Shown here in pieces: positions 41,202-48,460 of a stretch of 51,116 bases of DNA. Each line of letters begins with the position of its first letter. Position 1 is the first letter of the stretch. The stretch is from the NCBI GenBank assembly GCA_017935025.1, contig JAGBIL010000037.1, positions 1-51,116 of the forward strand, given 5' to 3'. The notes under the pieces are model-generated. The model was given only the letters and a program-made list of their open reading frames with translations, did not search any database and was not told the origin of the DNA. The stretch is from Opitutales bacterium (lineage in GTDB: Bacteria > Verrucomicrobiota > Verrucomicrobiia > Opitutales > UBA953). Both the position numbers and the translations under genes were made by a program.

Positions 41202-42578
41202 ATGATTTTCGCTAATCTCAAAAACTTTTTCGGCGGTCGTTCCCGTTACGAAAGCGCGGTCAACAGCTCCGCGCGCGAAGCCGTCACGGGAACGCCCGGA
41301 GACGCCGAACAAGAGCTTTCCGACAGCGCGCGTCTCGCCATTCTTCACAAAGCGCGACAAGCCGCCGTCAACGAAGGACTGATTCGCGAGATCGTCGAAA
41401 CCTTTGACATTTACAGCGTCGGCGACGGCATCACGCCGCAATCCGCCAGCGCGGACGATACCTCCAACGAAGCCTACGACGAATATTTTTCCCGCTGGGC
41501 GCGCCGTCCGGTGGACGCTACCGGGCGATTCACGCTTACGAAATGCCTCTCCGTCGTTTTGCGCGCGCTTCTCATCGACGGCGAAATTTTCGTCATCAAA
41601 ACCTTCAACGAAGCCACGCACCGCCCGGAGCTTTATTTCATCGAAGCGCACCGCTGCGCGGATACGTCGAAAGAAGCGGAACTCGGCTGGCATCAGGGCA
41701 TACTTTTCAAAAACGGGCGCCCGGCAAAGTATCGTTTCAAGCTCGACAACGACACGTTCAAAGAATTTGACGCGCAGCACGTCATCCACGTTTTTGACGC
41801 CAAGCGCGCGACGGACATTCACGGTGTTTCTCCGTTTCAGCACGCCCTGCGCGACGTGCAGGACGCCAAAGAGCTTCTCGCGCTCGTTAAACAAAAAGGC
41901 AAGTTGCAGGAATCGATTGCAATTTCGCTGCAGAGCGATCGCGCCGTCGCGCAAGGCAACACCGCCGGGCTTTTGGATTTCGGCACCGGCAACAAACCCG
42001 CAGACCGCACTGACCCGGCTGCGCTTCAGCGCATCACGGGCGGCAAGGCGTTTCTTTTGCAGGAAGGCGAGCAGGCGGCATCGTTTGCCGGGAACTCTCC
42101 GTCTCCGGAATTTTTTGAAGCCTACAAAAATTTACACAAAGCAGGCATAGCCGGCTTGTTGCCTTACGAGTTTGTCATCGACCCGTCGGCAGTCGGCGGC
42201 GCAGGCGTGCGCCTCGTCGTCGGCAAAGCCGCACGGTGTTTTGACCGCATGCAAAGCGTGCTCATCGACACATTTCTCGTTCCCGTGCGCAATTTCGTCA
42301 TCGGACAAGCCATTACCGCCGGCAAACTCCCCCCGGCGGAAGACTGGACGGAATGTGAGTGGGCAACCCCCAAAAGCGTAACGGTCGACGCCGGCAGAGA
42401 CCACGCGGCAGACCTTGCCGACGTTCAAAACGGGCTCATTACGGCAACGGATTTCTGCGCCGTGCGCGGACGCTCGCTTGCCCGCGACATGAAGATTTGG
42501 AAACGCGAACAGGAAATGTTCCGCTCGCTCGCACACCCGCTTCTTAGCGCCAAGCCTCAGGCATCAAATATCAAGTAA
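41202..42578 (+). CDS. Phage portal protein (lambda gpB family)
   Basis: A 458-residue portal protein, the ring through which DNA enters the head. Landmarks: ARLAILHKARQAAVNEGLIREIVETFDIYSVGDGITPQ (N-terminal clip region), LSVVLRALLIDGEIFVIKTFN, HVIHVFDAKRATDIHGVSPFQHAL, and GLLPYEFVIDPSAVGGAGVRLVVGKAARCFDRMQ near the C-terminal third. Length and motifs fit the lambda portal family. The last residues (KPQASNIK) are encoded by the GCATCAA heptad family, so the repeat has extended into the gene's end. A weak GGAG precedes the start. Confidence 0.9.
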   Translation: MIFANLKNFFGGRSRYESAVNSSAREAVTGTPGDAEQELSDSARLAILHKARQAAVNEGLIREIVETFDIYSVGDGITPQSASADDTSNEAYDEYFSRWARRPVDATGRFTLTKCLSVVLRALLIDGEIFVIKTFNEATHRPELYFIEAHRCADTSKEAELGWHQGILFKNGRPAKYRFKLDNDTFKEFDAQHVIHVFDAKRATDIHGVSPFQHALRDVQDAKELLALVKQKGKLQESIAISLQSDRAVAQGNTAGLLDFGTGNKPADRTDPAALQRITGGKAFLLQEGEQAASFAGNSPSPEFFEAYKNLHKAGIAGLLPYEFVIDPSAVGGAGVRLVVGKAARCFDRMQSVLIDTFLVPVRNFVIGQAITAGKLPPAEDWTECEWATPKSVTVDAGRDHAADLADVQNGLITATDFCAVRGRSLARDMKIWKREQEMFRSLAHPLLSAKPQASNIK

Positions 42579-42636
42579 GAATTAGGACGAATCCTCATTT
42601 CTAACTTCTAATTCCTAATTAAAAACGAAGTTTTTT
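42579..42636. repeat. Heptad inverted repeat (CTAATTC family) between portal and the XhlA-like gene
   Basis: GAATTAG on the left is answered by TTCTAAC, TTCTAAT, TCCTAAT on the right. The tract occupies the whole 58-base gap. Confidence 0.6.
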
Positions 42637-42894
42637 ATGGAAAAGCGCAAATTAACGACGACGCTTTCAACGCTTCATTCCGACGTTTCGGAGATGAAAA
42701 CCGACCTCCGGGAAATGCGAGCCGAAGGCAAGCAACGCGGCGAAGACATCGCCGAAATCAAAAAAACCGTTGCCGTGCACGAAGAGCAAATTTCCACGAA
42801 CAAGCGCGACATCCGAGACCTCAAACTGCTGATGTGGAAAATCCTCGGCATCTGCGGAGGCGGAGCCGTCATCGCCGATAAGATTTTTAATTAA
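42637..42894 (+). CDS. XhlA-like membrane protein (lysis candidate)
   Basis: An 85-residue protein. A coiled coil (STLHSDVSEMKTDLREMRAEGKQRGEDIAEIKKTVAVHEEQI) is followed by a hydrophobic C-terminus (LLMWKILGICGGGAVIADKIF). This matches the layout of the haemolysin XhlA family of small phage membrane proteins that act with holins. Its site between portal and scaffold genes is unusual for lysis genes, so the role is tentative. Confidence 0.55.
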   Translation: MEKRKLTTTLSTLHSDVSEMKTDLREMRAEGKQRGEDIAEIKKTVAVHEEQISTNKRDIRDLKLLMWKILGICGGGAVIADKIFN

Positions 42895-42912
42895 ATACAT
42901 CAAAAACCTACC

Positions 42913-43158
42913 ATGAAAACGAAAACACTGATTACCGGGCTGATGCTCGGATGTGCAAGCGCCGTCCTTTTGGCGGCGGGAACAGACGCGGCAACCGCCG
43001 CTGCCGAAACCGATGCCGCAAGCGCGTTCACGGACACGCTTCAGGCGATCGTGAACTTTCTGCCGTTCCCGTGGAACGTAGTCGGCGGCGCGGTTATCGC
43101 TGCGGGAACGGCGATCTTCGCATGGCGCAAGACCAAGAAACAAAAAAACAAGGATTAA
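42913..43158 (+). CDS. Small exported membrane protein (holin candidate)
   Basis: An 81-residue protein with a signal peptide (MKTKTLITGLMLGCASAVLL), an alanine-rich segment, one further hydrophobic helix (WNVVGGAVIAAGTAIFAW) and a lysine-rich tail (KTKKQKNKD). This layout fits a class of small holins or coat-like membrane proteins. It is adjacent to the XhlA-like gene, which supports a lysis role, but no endolysin is in the window. Confidence 0.5.
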   Translation: MKTKTLITGLMLGCASAVLLAAGTDAATAAAETDAASAFTDTLQAIVNFLPFPWNVVGGAVIAAGTAIFAWRKTKKQKNKD

Positions 43159-43275
43159 TTTAAACGCAAAGAACGCAAAGGAAAAGAAGCTTTAAAGAAT
43201 TAGAAGGTAGGAATGAGAAATTAGGAAGAAAACTAACTTCCCATTAAAAATCTTTGCGTTCTTTGCGTTGAAAAA
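43159..43275. repeat. Inverted repeat (CGCAAAGAA family) before the scaffold gene
   Basis: AACGCAAAGAACGCAAAGG on the left pairs with TCTTTGCGTTCTTTGCGTT on the right, 9-base units, with AATTAGG-family heptads in between. It fills the 128-base gap. Confidence 0.7.
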
Positions 43276-43286
43276 ATTTAAAAACT

Positions 43287-43856
43287 ATGGACGAAAACGA
43301 AATCGAAACTCTTAAGGCGGAAATTGCGGCGAAAGACGCGATTATCCAAGAAATGAAAACCGCCGCCGACGCACAGCACGCCGAAGCCGAAAAGCTCGGC
43401 AAGCTCGCGGAGGAAGCTGCCAACGCCGGCAAGCAGGCGGCGGAAGCCCTCGAACAGGCGAAACAGGAATTCGCCGCGCAGCTTGCCGCCAAAGACGCGG
43501 ATCTCGCGGATTGGGAACGCCGTTACACGGAAATGCGCGGCGAGTTTGAGGCTCGCAACGCAGAGCGCGACACGCTCGCCGCGAACCTGCGAGCGGAACT
43601 CGAAGCCTCGCACGCCGAAGTAACGGCAAACCTCAAGGCGCGCATTGCGGAACTTGAGGCGAACGCGAAAACCGCCGAGCAAATCGCCGCCGAAAAATAC
43701 GGCGCAGCACTCCCGGCAGGCGGAACTCCCGCCGGGCAAATCGACATCGACGCACTTCGCGCGCAATACGAGAGCGTGAAAGCAAACCCCGTCGCCCGCG
43801 TGAAATTCATCCGCGAGCTCCCGGACGCGCACTACAACGCACTTTTTAAGGTGTAA
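43287..43856 (+). CDS. Coiled-coil phage scaffold candidate
   Basis: A 189-residue, strongly helical protein rich in A, E, K and Q (heptad pattern throughout residues 1-140), then a short C-terminal block with helix-breaking residues (IDIDALRAQYESVKANPVARVKFIREL). It is placed directly before the major capsid gene, as scaffolding proteins are. The Ala/Glu composition and position are the main evidence; no sequence family is certain. Confidence 0.6.
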   Translation: MDENEIETLKAEIAAKDAIIQEMKTAADAQHAEAEKLGKLAEEAANAGKQAAEALEQAKQEFAAQLAAKDADLADWERRYTEMRGEFEARNAERDTLAANLRAELEASHAEVTANLKARIAELEANAKTAEQIAAEKYGAALPAGGTPAGQIDIDALRAQYESVKANPVARVKFIRELPDAHYNALFKV

Positions 43857-43865
43857 GCCTTAAAA

Positions 43866-43979
43866 AGTTTCAGGCATCAGGCATCAAGCATCGAGCACCA
43901 AGCGAAATGCTGATGATTTTGCCGGAGGCAAAATCTTTGAAGTGTTTGCCTGATTCTTGATGCCTGCTGCTTGAAGCTA
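43866..43979. repeat. Heptad hairpin (GCATCAA family) before the capsid gene
   Basis: GGCATCA, AGCATCG, AGCACCA units are followed by an inner hairpin (GATTTTGCC / GGCAAAATC) and then the complement (TTGATGC, CTGCTTG). The same family lies within mfd (13072-13143) and at 44945-45055. Confidence 0.75.
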
Positions 43980-44022
43980 AAAAAAATCTCCGATTTTTTA
44001 ACACCAAAACCCAAACACCAAC

Positions 44023-44877
44023 ATGATTAACAACCTCGAAAACATCCTCGCGGGTCTCGCGAAGAAAGCCTACATCAAGCCGGAAGTAGTCACGCCGCTT
44101 TCGGTGTTCACCGCGGACTTGTCCGCAGACGCCACGATTTTGGACGACACTGTCCACGTCGTCAAAATCGCGGCGGGAACGGCAAAGGAAAAACAGGAAG
44201 GCGCCGCCTACTCTCCGGACGCAGCGGCATCCACGGTTCCCGTTCAGCTGACGAAGCGCTTCTACTCGGCGGCAAACGTGACGGACATCACGTTCTCGCG
44301 CATGAGCGATCAGATGCGCGCCGACCTCTTTGCCGGTAGCGCGGTCAAACTCGGGAAGAAGATGAACGCCGCCGTCAACGAGCTCGTCGCCGCTCAAACG
44401 AAAACGGCGGAATTTACTCCGTCCTTCGCCGGCGTCGCGGCGGCAAAAGCCGAAGCAACGAAGGCAGGCGTTGAAGGCGAGCTGATTATGTGCCTCGCTC
44501 CGGAAACCTACGACGCCCTCGTCGCCGATCCGGACGTCGCCAAAATCGCCGCCATCGGCGGAAACAACGACGTTTTCGCCAAGGGCGAAATCGCGCAGCT
44601 CCACGGCGTGAAGGTCGTTCGCCTGCCGGCAGCTCCCGCGGGAACGATCGGCTACCTCACGCAAAAGAGCGCAATCGCCATCGCCTCGCGCACGACGCCG
44701 CTTCCGGACACGCAGGCGGGAACGATTATCTCCGACGACAAAACGGGCCTCGCTTTCTCGCACAAGTTCATTGAAGACGCGGACACGGCTGCGGTCAAAG
44801 TCGTTACCGAAATTCTTTTCGGTGCGGCAATCGTTGACGATTCCGTCATCGTAAAGCTCACGGCGAAAACGGCGTAG
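44023..44877 (+). CDS. Phage major capsid protein (HK97-like)
   Basis: A 284-residue protein. YIKPEVVTPLSVFTADLSADATILDDTVHVVKIAA, LTKRFYSAANVTDITFSRMSDQMRADLFAGSA and a late EGELIMCLAPETYDALVADPDVAKIAAI are in keeping with HK97-fold capsid proteins, with a long helix, a spine segment and the A-domain beta sheet. IAIASRTTPLPDTQAGTII near the end is typical of the last strand. Position after the scaffold candidate and before head-tail genes agrees. Confidence 0.78.
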   Translation: MINNLENILAGLAKKAYIKPEVVTPLSVFTADLSADATILDDTVHVVKIAAGTAKEKQEGAAYSPDAAASTVPVQLTKRFYSAANVTDITFSRMSDQMRADLFAGSAVKLGKKMNAAVNELVAAQTKTAEFTPSFAGVAAAKAEATKAGVEGELIMCLAPETYDALVADPDVAKIAAIGGNNDVFAKGEIAQLHGVKVVRLPAAPAGTIGYLTQKSAIAIASRTTPLPDTQAGTIISDDKTGLAFSHKFIEDADTAAVKVVTEILFGAAIVDDSVIVKLTAKTA

Positions 44878-44944
44878 ATGCCGGCGGTAGTAGTGCTACC
44901 GCTCGAACCTAAAATCATCTACTGATGAAGTGTTGAAAGTTTTT

Positions 44945-45055
44945 TAGCTCCAAGCATCAGGCATCAAATATCAAGCAAACACTTCAAAATTTTTGCCGAA
45001 GGCAAAAATCTTAGCACTTTGCCTGATGCTCGATACTCGATGCTTGAGGCTAAAA
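44945..45055. repeat. Heptad hairpin (GCATCAA family) after the capsid gene
   Basis: AGCATCA, GGCATCA, AATATCA units lead into a central hairpin (ATTTTTGCC / GGCAAAAAT) and then CTGATGC, TCGATAC, TCGATGC. It is the same family and layout as 43866-43979, so the capsid gene is bracketed by two copies. Confidence 0.75.
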
Positions 45056-45075
45056 AAAAATCTCCGATTTTTTTT

Positions 45076-45372
45076 ATGAACGAATCACAATTCCGGGAAC
45101 TCTGCGGCGCAGGCTGCGAGACGTTGGAAATTGCCGGGAAAAGCGTTCCCGCGCTTGTTTCGACGTGCGCGGACGAAAAGACGATTCTGATCGGCGGCAC
45201 GCTGAACCGGGCAAACTACGTCGCCCGCGTTTGCGTGCTCGACATCGCACCCGTCTTTCCCTCCGAACTTCCCGGAAAAGTGATTTCCTACGCCGGGAAC
45301 GCATTCCGCATCGTCCAATGCCGGAAACACCCGAGAAGCGACATCGTCCACCTCACGATGAGTGAAAAGTGA
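45076..45372 (+). CDS. Phage head-tail joining candidate
   Basis: A 98-residue beta-rich protein (ETLEIAGKSVPALVSTCADEKTILIGGTLNRANYVARVCVLDIAPVFP). It lies between capsid and tail genes. Its length and position fit head-tail joining proteins, but there is no diagnostic motif. Start at 45076; the longer frame translates repeat DNA. Confidence 0.5.
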   Translation: MNESQFRELCGAGCETLEIAGKSVPALVSTCADEKTILIGGTLNRANYVARVCVLDIAPVFPSELPGKVISYAGNAFRIVQCRKHPRSDIVHLTMSEK

Positions 45373-45396
45373 CGCAAGAGGCTAAGAGGTCCGTGC

Positions 45397-45455
45397 TAAA
45401 GAATTTGCCTCCGGCAAATTCTTTGAACACTGCGTTATTCACTATTCACTAAAAA
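45397..45455. repeat. Hairpin plus TTCACTA heptads
   Basis: AAAGAATTTGCC / GGCAAATTCTTT is a 12-base-pair stem, followed by ATTCACT, ATTCACT. It occupies most of the gap before the next tail gene. Confidence 0.65.
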
Positions 45456-45474
45456 CCCCATCTTTAATCTACCC

Positions 45475-46107
45475 ATGACGCTCATAGACAGCTCCGGATT
45501 AGATCGTGCCATTGCCCGCACCCTAATCGCGACGCGGGAAAGCGCGAGCGACATTGTCGATTACGCGGCAAACAGCTTCGTGCGTGAGGTCGTCCCCTTG
45601 ACGATACGCACCACCGCACGACGGCAAGGCACAGGACTTGCGGCAAGCGTAGCAACGGCGCGTCGGGAGCACACGGAATATTTGCGGGAACGCATTGTCG
45701 GAAAGAGGTTGAAACGCTGGGGACACTTCTCTCGCTCCGGGCGCAATACTCCTGCGTATTGGAAAAGTATTCACCTCTCAAAGAAAGAATCTCGAAAATA
45801 CTTTGCGACGGCGAAACGCCGTCAGGGAGAACTCGCCGCGGGCTGGAACGCGGCGGCAACGGCAACCAACGCGAAAGTTCCGTCATTCGTCAAAAGACAC
45901 GGCAACGTTCACGGCACTTACTCCAAGAGCGTATCCCCCGATTCCGTCATTTCCGAAATCCGATGGGAACACCACAAAGGCGACCATGGGAACATGAAAA
46001 GCGTCAGCGCGATGGCGATGAAAAACGTCATTTACAAACTCGAAAACACCAAAACCAAACTCGTCGCGGCAAACATCCGTAAGTTCGCCGCACGGCAGAG
46101 AGCTTAA
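45475..46107 (+). CDS. Phage tail completion-like protein
   Basis: A 210-residue basic protein of no certain family. It has a helical N-terminus (IDSSGLDRAIARTLIATRESASDIVDYAANSFVREV), an Arg-rich middle and a C-terminal block (SEIRWEHHKGDHGNMKSVSAMAMKNVIYKL). Size and position between head-tail and tail-tube candidates resemble the lambda gpZ / HK97 gp10 group. The assignment is by position. Confidence 0.5.
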   Translation: MTLIDSSGLDRAIARTLIATRESASDIVDYAANSFVREVVPLTIRTTARRQGTGLAASVATARREHTEYLRERIVGKRLKRWGHFSRSGRNTPAYWKSIHLSKKESRKYFATAKRRQGELAAGWNAAATATNAKVPSFVKRHGNVHGTYSKSVSPDSVISEIRWEHHKGDHGNMKSVSAMAMKNVIYKLENTKTKLVAANIRKFAARQRA

Positions 46108-46109
46108 AG

Positions 46110-46207
46110 AGGAGTAAAAACTGATATCTGATAGGGAAAAACTGATAACTGATATCTGATAGGTAATTACCTATCCACTATCACTTATCCACTATCCATT
46201 ATTCACC
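46110..46207. repeat. Heptad inverted repeat (AACTGAT / CACTTAT family)
   Basis: Left units AACTGAT, ATCTGAT and AGGTAAT run directly into their complement (TACCTAT, CCACTAT, CACTTAT) through the palindrome GATAGGTAATTACCTATC. All units stay in one 7-base phase across the centre. Confidence 0.8.
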
Positions 46208-46225
46208 ACAACAACCACCAACACC

Positions 46226-46609
46226 ATGGCAACCAACACACAAACCACACACGGCAAGAAGATCAAGTGGGGTATTCAAGAGCTTTCCAACGCCTTGATT
46301 ACCGGCGCAGATACTTCTCTTGCCCGCGAAACCAAACAATACAAAAACCACATCGGCGAAACCGTATCGCTCCACGAATACGACCACCGCATGGAGGCGA
46401 CCGTCAACTTCACGTTCCTCGCGGATACGGACGTTGCGACCGTCGAAGCGGCGATTAAAACGTGGGCGATTTCCGTCGCCACGGGCGACATTTACGGTCT
46501 CGCCGAAGGCGGCTCAGCCGTCGTTTCCGATCTGAAGATTACGGAAGCAAACGAAGAAGCCTCTACGGGAACCGTTACGGTTACCTACTGGCCGCAAGCC
46601 GTTAATTAG
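46226..46609 (+). CDS. Phage tail tube candidate
   Basis: A 127-residue beta-rich protein (ETVSLHEYDHRMEATVNFTFLADTDVATVEAAIKTWAISVATGDIYG; a TGTVTVTYWPQAV end) lying just upstream of the frameshifting tail chaperone pair, where the major tail protein normally lies. There is no firm motif. The leader is C/A-rich (CACCAACACC) without a Shine-Dalgarno sequence. Confidence 0.5.
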   Translation: MATNTQTTHGKKIKWGIQELSNALITGADTSLARETKQYKNHIGETVSLHEYDHRMEATVNFTFLADTDVATVEAAIKTWAISVATGDIYGLAEGGSAVVSDLKITEANEEASTGTVTVTYWPQAVN

Positions 46610-46805
46610 AGATTAAAGATTAGAGATTAAAGATTAAAGAAGGCTTAGAGATGAGAGGTTATGACTTAGAGGTATTACCGCGCCTGCGGCGCAATTGAAA
46701 ATTAGTATTCTTTCTCACTTCTAATCCCTAATTCTTTAAAAGCATTTACCTCTCAGCTCTCAGCCATCACCTCTCAGCCGTCTTTAATCTTTCACCTTTC
46801 ACCTT
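46609..46805. repeat. Composite heptads (GATTAAA, CTCTCAG and TTTCACC families)
   Basis: GATTAAA-type units at the left are followed by GCTTAGA-type units, a GCGCCTGCGGCGC hairpin, CCTAATT units, then CTCTCAG, CTCTCAG, CCATCAC, CTCTCAG and finally TTTCACC, TTTCACC. Several families fill one 204-base gap, ending at the next start codon. Confidence 0.7.
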
Positions 46806-46813
46806 TAAAAAAA

Positions 46814-47233
46814 ATGCGACAAAACATTCTCAACGACGCTTTCACCTCGCCGGAGCCGGAAATCCTGCCCGGAATCCGCATCCGCAAAATCTCGCTCCAA
46901 TCGCTTTCCATGCTCACGCGCATCGGCTCCCCGATTGCCGATCTCAAAAAAGCGGCAAACGCAAGCACGGAGGATTTTTCCGTTCCCGATATCGCCGAGT
47001 TCATCTTCATTCACGCGGCAGATCCGGAAACCGTTCGCCGTTGCGTCTACACGGCGCGCTTCGAGCTCGCTCCCAAAGCGGACGAATTTTGCGCGGCAAT
47101 CCCGCCGGACAAAATCCCGGAAATCCTCGCCGCTATCACGGGAGACGCACAGGCTATCCGCGCAGCGCAAACAAACGCAATCCCGGACACCTCTATCCCG
47201 CCATCAAAAAACGAGCCGAGCCCGGCGGCATAG
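46814..47233 (+). CDS. Tail assembly chaperone, upstream (gpG-like) product
   Basis: A 139-residue protein (RIRKISLQSLSMLTRIGSPIADLKKAANASTEDFSVPDIAEFIFIHAADPETV...) in the place of lambda gpG, between tail tube and tape measure. Codons 131-133 (TCA AAA AAC, at 47204-47212) contain a canonical -1 slippery heptamer, A AAA AAC. Slippage there leads into the frame at 47212-47442 and gives a 209-residue longer product, as for lambda gpGT. Such a ratio-controlled pair is a hallmark of long-tailed phages. Confidence 0.72.
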   Translation: MRQNILNDAFTSPEPEILPGIRIRKISLQSLSMLTRIGSPIADLKKAANASTEDFSVPDIAEFIFIHAADPETVRRCVYTARFELAPKADEFCAAIPPDKIPEILAAITGDAQAIRAAQTNAIPDTSIPPSKNEPSPAA

Positions 47234-47442
47234 CAAGTCTGCTCTTTGCTGTAGGGCGCGAAATACAAATCCCGCCGGAACGCCTGCTGGCACTTCCGCT
47301 TTCTCAACTTTACCAGTTTCTTCACTGCTCAATGGTTTACGCCGGATGCAATACCGCATGGACACACAAGACCGCCGACGAGCTCGCGCGGGAACGCGAA
47401 ATCATCGAACGGCTGAGGAGATTAAAGAGAGGGAAAAACTGA
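47212..47442 (+). CDS. Tail assembly chaperone, frameshift extension (gpT-like)
   Basis: 76 residues read in the -1 frame after slippage at 47206-47212: RAEPGGIASLLFAVGREIQ, PPERLLALPLSQLYQFLHCS, then a charged helix (DELAREREIIERLRRLKRG). It has no start codon of its own in a good position, which supports expression by frameshifting. The stop codon lies at the beginning of a heptad array. Confidence 0.65.
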   Translation, partial: RAEPGGIASLLFAVGREIQIPPERLLALPLSQLYQFLHCSMVYAGCNTAWTHKTADELAREREIIERLRRLKRGKN

Positions 47443-47660
47443 TATCTGATAGGTAAAAACTGATAACTGATATCTGATAGGTAAAAACTGATAACTGATA
47501 TCTGATAGGTAATTACCTATCCACTATCACCTATCAGTTATCACTTATCCACTATCACTTATCCACTATCACTTATCCACTATCACTTATCCACTATCAC
47601 TTATCCGTTATCAATTATCAGTTTTACCTTCTCTTTAAGCTTTAAGCATTAACCTCTCAC
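47424..47660. repeat. Long heptad array with 28-base higher-order units
   Basis: Left half: units AACTGAT, AACTGAT, ATCTGAT, AGGTAAA repeat as a 28-base block. Right half: CACTTAT and CCACTAT alternate as a 14-base block about five times. The halves meet at TAATTA and are imperfect complements. A TTTAAGC-family tract follows, up to the next gene. Near-identical copies lie at 46110-46207 and 50615-50838. Confidence 0.9.
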
Positions 47661-47666
47661 CTTTTT

Positions 47667-48092
47667 ATGACTACTATCGGAATACACAAAATTTTACTGA
47701 GCGCACTCGGACGCAACCCGCTTTCGGCGTTCCCGGACGTAAAAACTTTCCTCGCACACGAAACCGCACCGTTGACGTATCCGGCAATCATCGCTTCCGC
47801 CGCACTCGACGCGGCAGATCCGCGCGGGAACGCCACAGCAACACTCTCCGCCAAATTTACCCTCGCCGTCAATCCGGATGATCATTCATCCGATACAGTC
47901 TCTGCAATGCTTTGCGATTTGGACGCCCTGCTCGCGTCACGAATGACGGCGGAAAACCTTAACGCTCACGCCGAAGAACTCGGCGAAAAAGAGCATTTCT
48001 ACCTCGTTCGCTGGGACGCAAGCAGCGAACCCGACGCCGACGAAAAACACCTCTCGTTCACCTTCACCTACACCGGAGTCGTCCAGTTTTGA
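47667..48092 (+). CDS. Phage tail terminator-like protein
   Basis: A 141-residue protein (IGIHKILLSALGRNPLSAFPDVKTFLAHETAPLTYPAIIASAALDAADPRGNATATLSAKFTLAVNPDDHSSDTVSAML...), mixed alpha/beta, in size and pattern like lambda gpU/HK97 tail terminators. Its position after the chaperone is not the lambda order, so the assignment is tentative. Confidence 0.45.
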   Translation: MTTIGIHKILLSALGRNPLSAFPDVKTFLAHETAPLTYPAIIASAALDAADPRGNATATLSAKFTLAVNPDDHSSDTVSAMLCDLDALLASRMTAENLNAHAEELGEKEHFYLVRWDASSEPDADEKHLSFTFTYTGVVQF

Positions 48093-48167
48093 TTAGGAGT
48101 TAGAAAAATGACGGAAGAACAGAAACCGCCTTCCTCGCAATCACCATCGAGACAAAAATCCCGCGAC

Positions 48168-48419
48168 TTAGCGGTCGCGGGTGGAAATAAAATCTTTGCA
48201 AGACCAAATTCGATACAAACCTACGCAAAACCCAACGACAATCCCGAAAATGTAAATGAGCGAAAGAATCGGACAAACTCCAAAAAAGACAAATCCGGAG
48301 ATGAGACCAACTACACCCCAAAAAACCAATTTCAAACAACGAACAAACATATTCCACGATGGCCCGGCCGTTGGTCCGTCCGAGAATCCGTATGTAATAA
48401 TTTCGTCGAGTTCGCTCAT
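48168..48419 (-). CDS. Small reverse-strand membrane protein (possible moron)
   Basis: An 83-residue protein with two hydrophobic helices (LKLVFWGVVGLISGFVFFGVC and LSLIYIFGIVVGFCVGLY), preceded by a soluble-looking N-terminus (MSELDEIITYGFSDG). It lies on the minus strand between two plus-strand structural genes. A plus-strand frame over the same bases is low in complexity (K, N, R rich) and less convincing. Reverse-strand cargo genes between phage structural genes are often host-benefit 'morons'. Function unknown. Confidence 0.55.
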   Translation of the reverse strand: MSELDEIITYGFSDGPTAGPSWNMFVRCLKLVFWGVVGLISGFVFFGVCPILSLIYIFGIVVGFCVGLYRIWSCKDFISTRDR

Positions 48420-48460
48420 CAGCGAGAAAGAGTAATTCGCAAAAACAGAAAGTCAAGATA

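Noticed and set aside
47424..47660. CRISPR array
   Set aside because: The repeats are 7/28 bases without unique spacers, degenerate, and form an inverted repeat. No cas gene is nearby.
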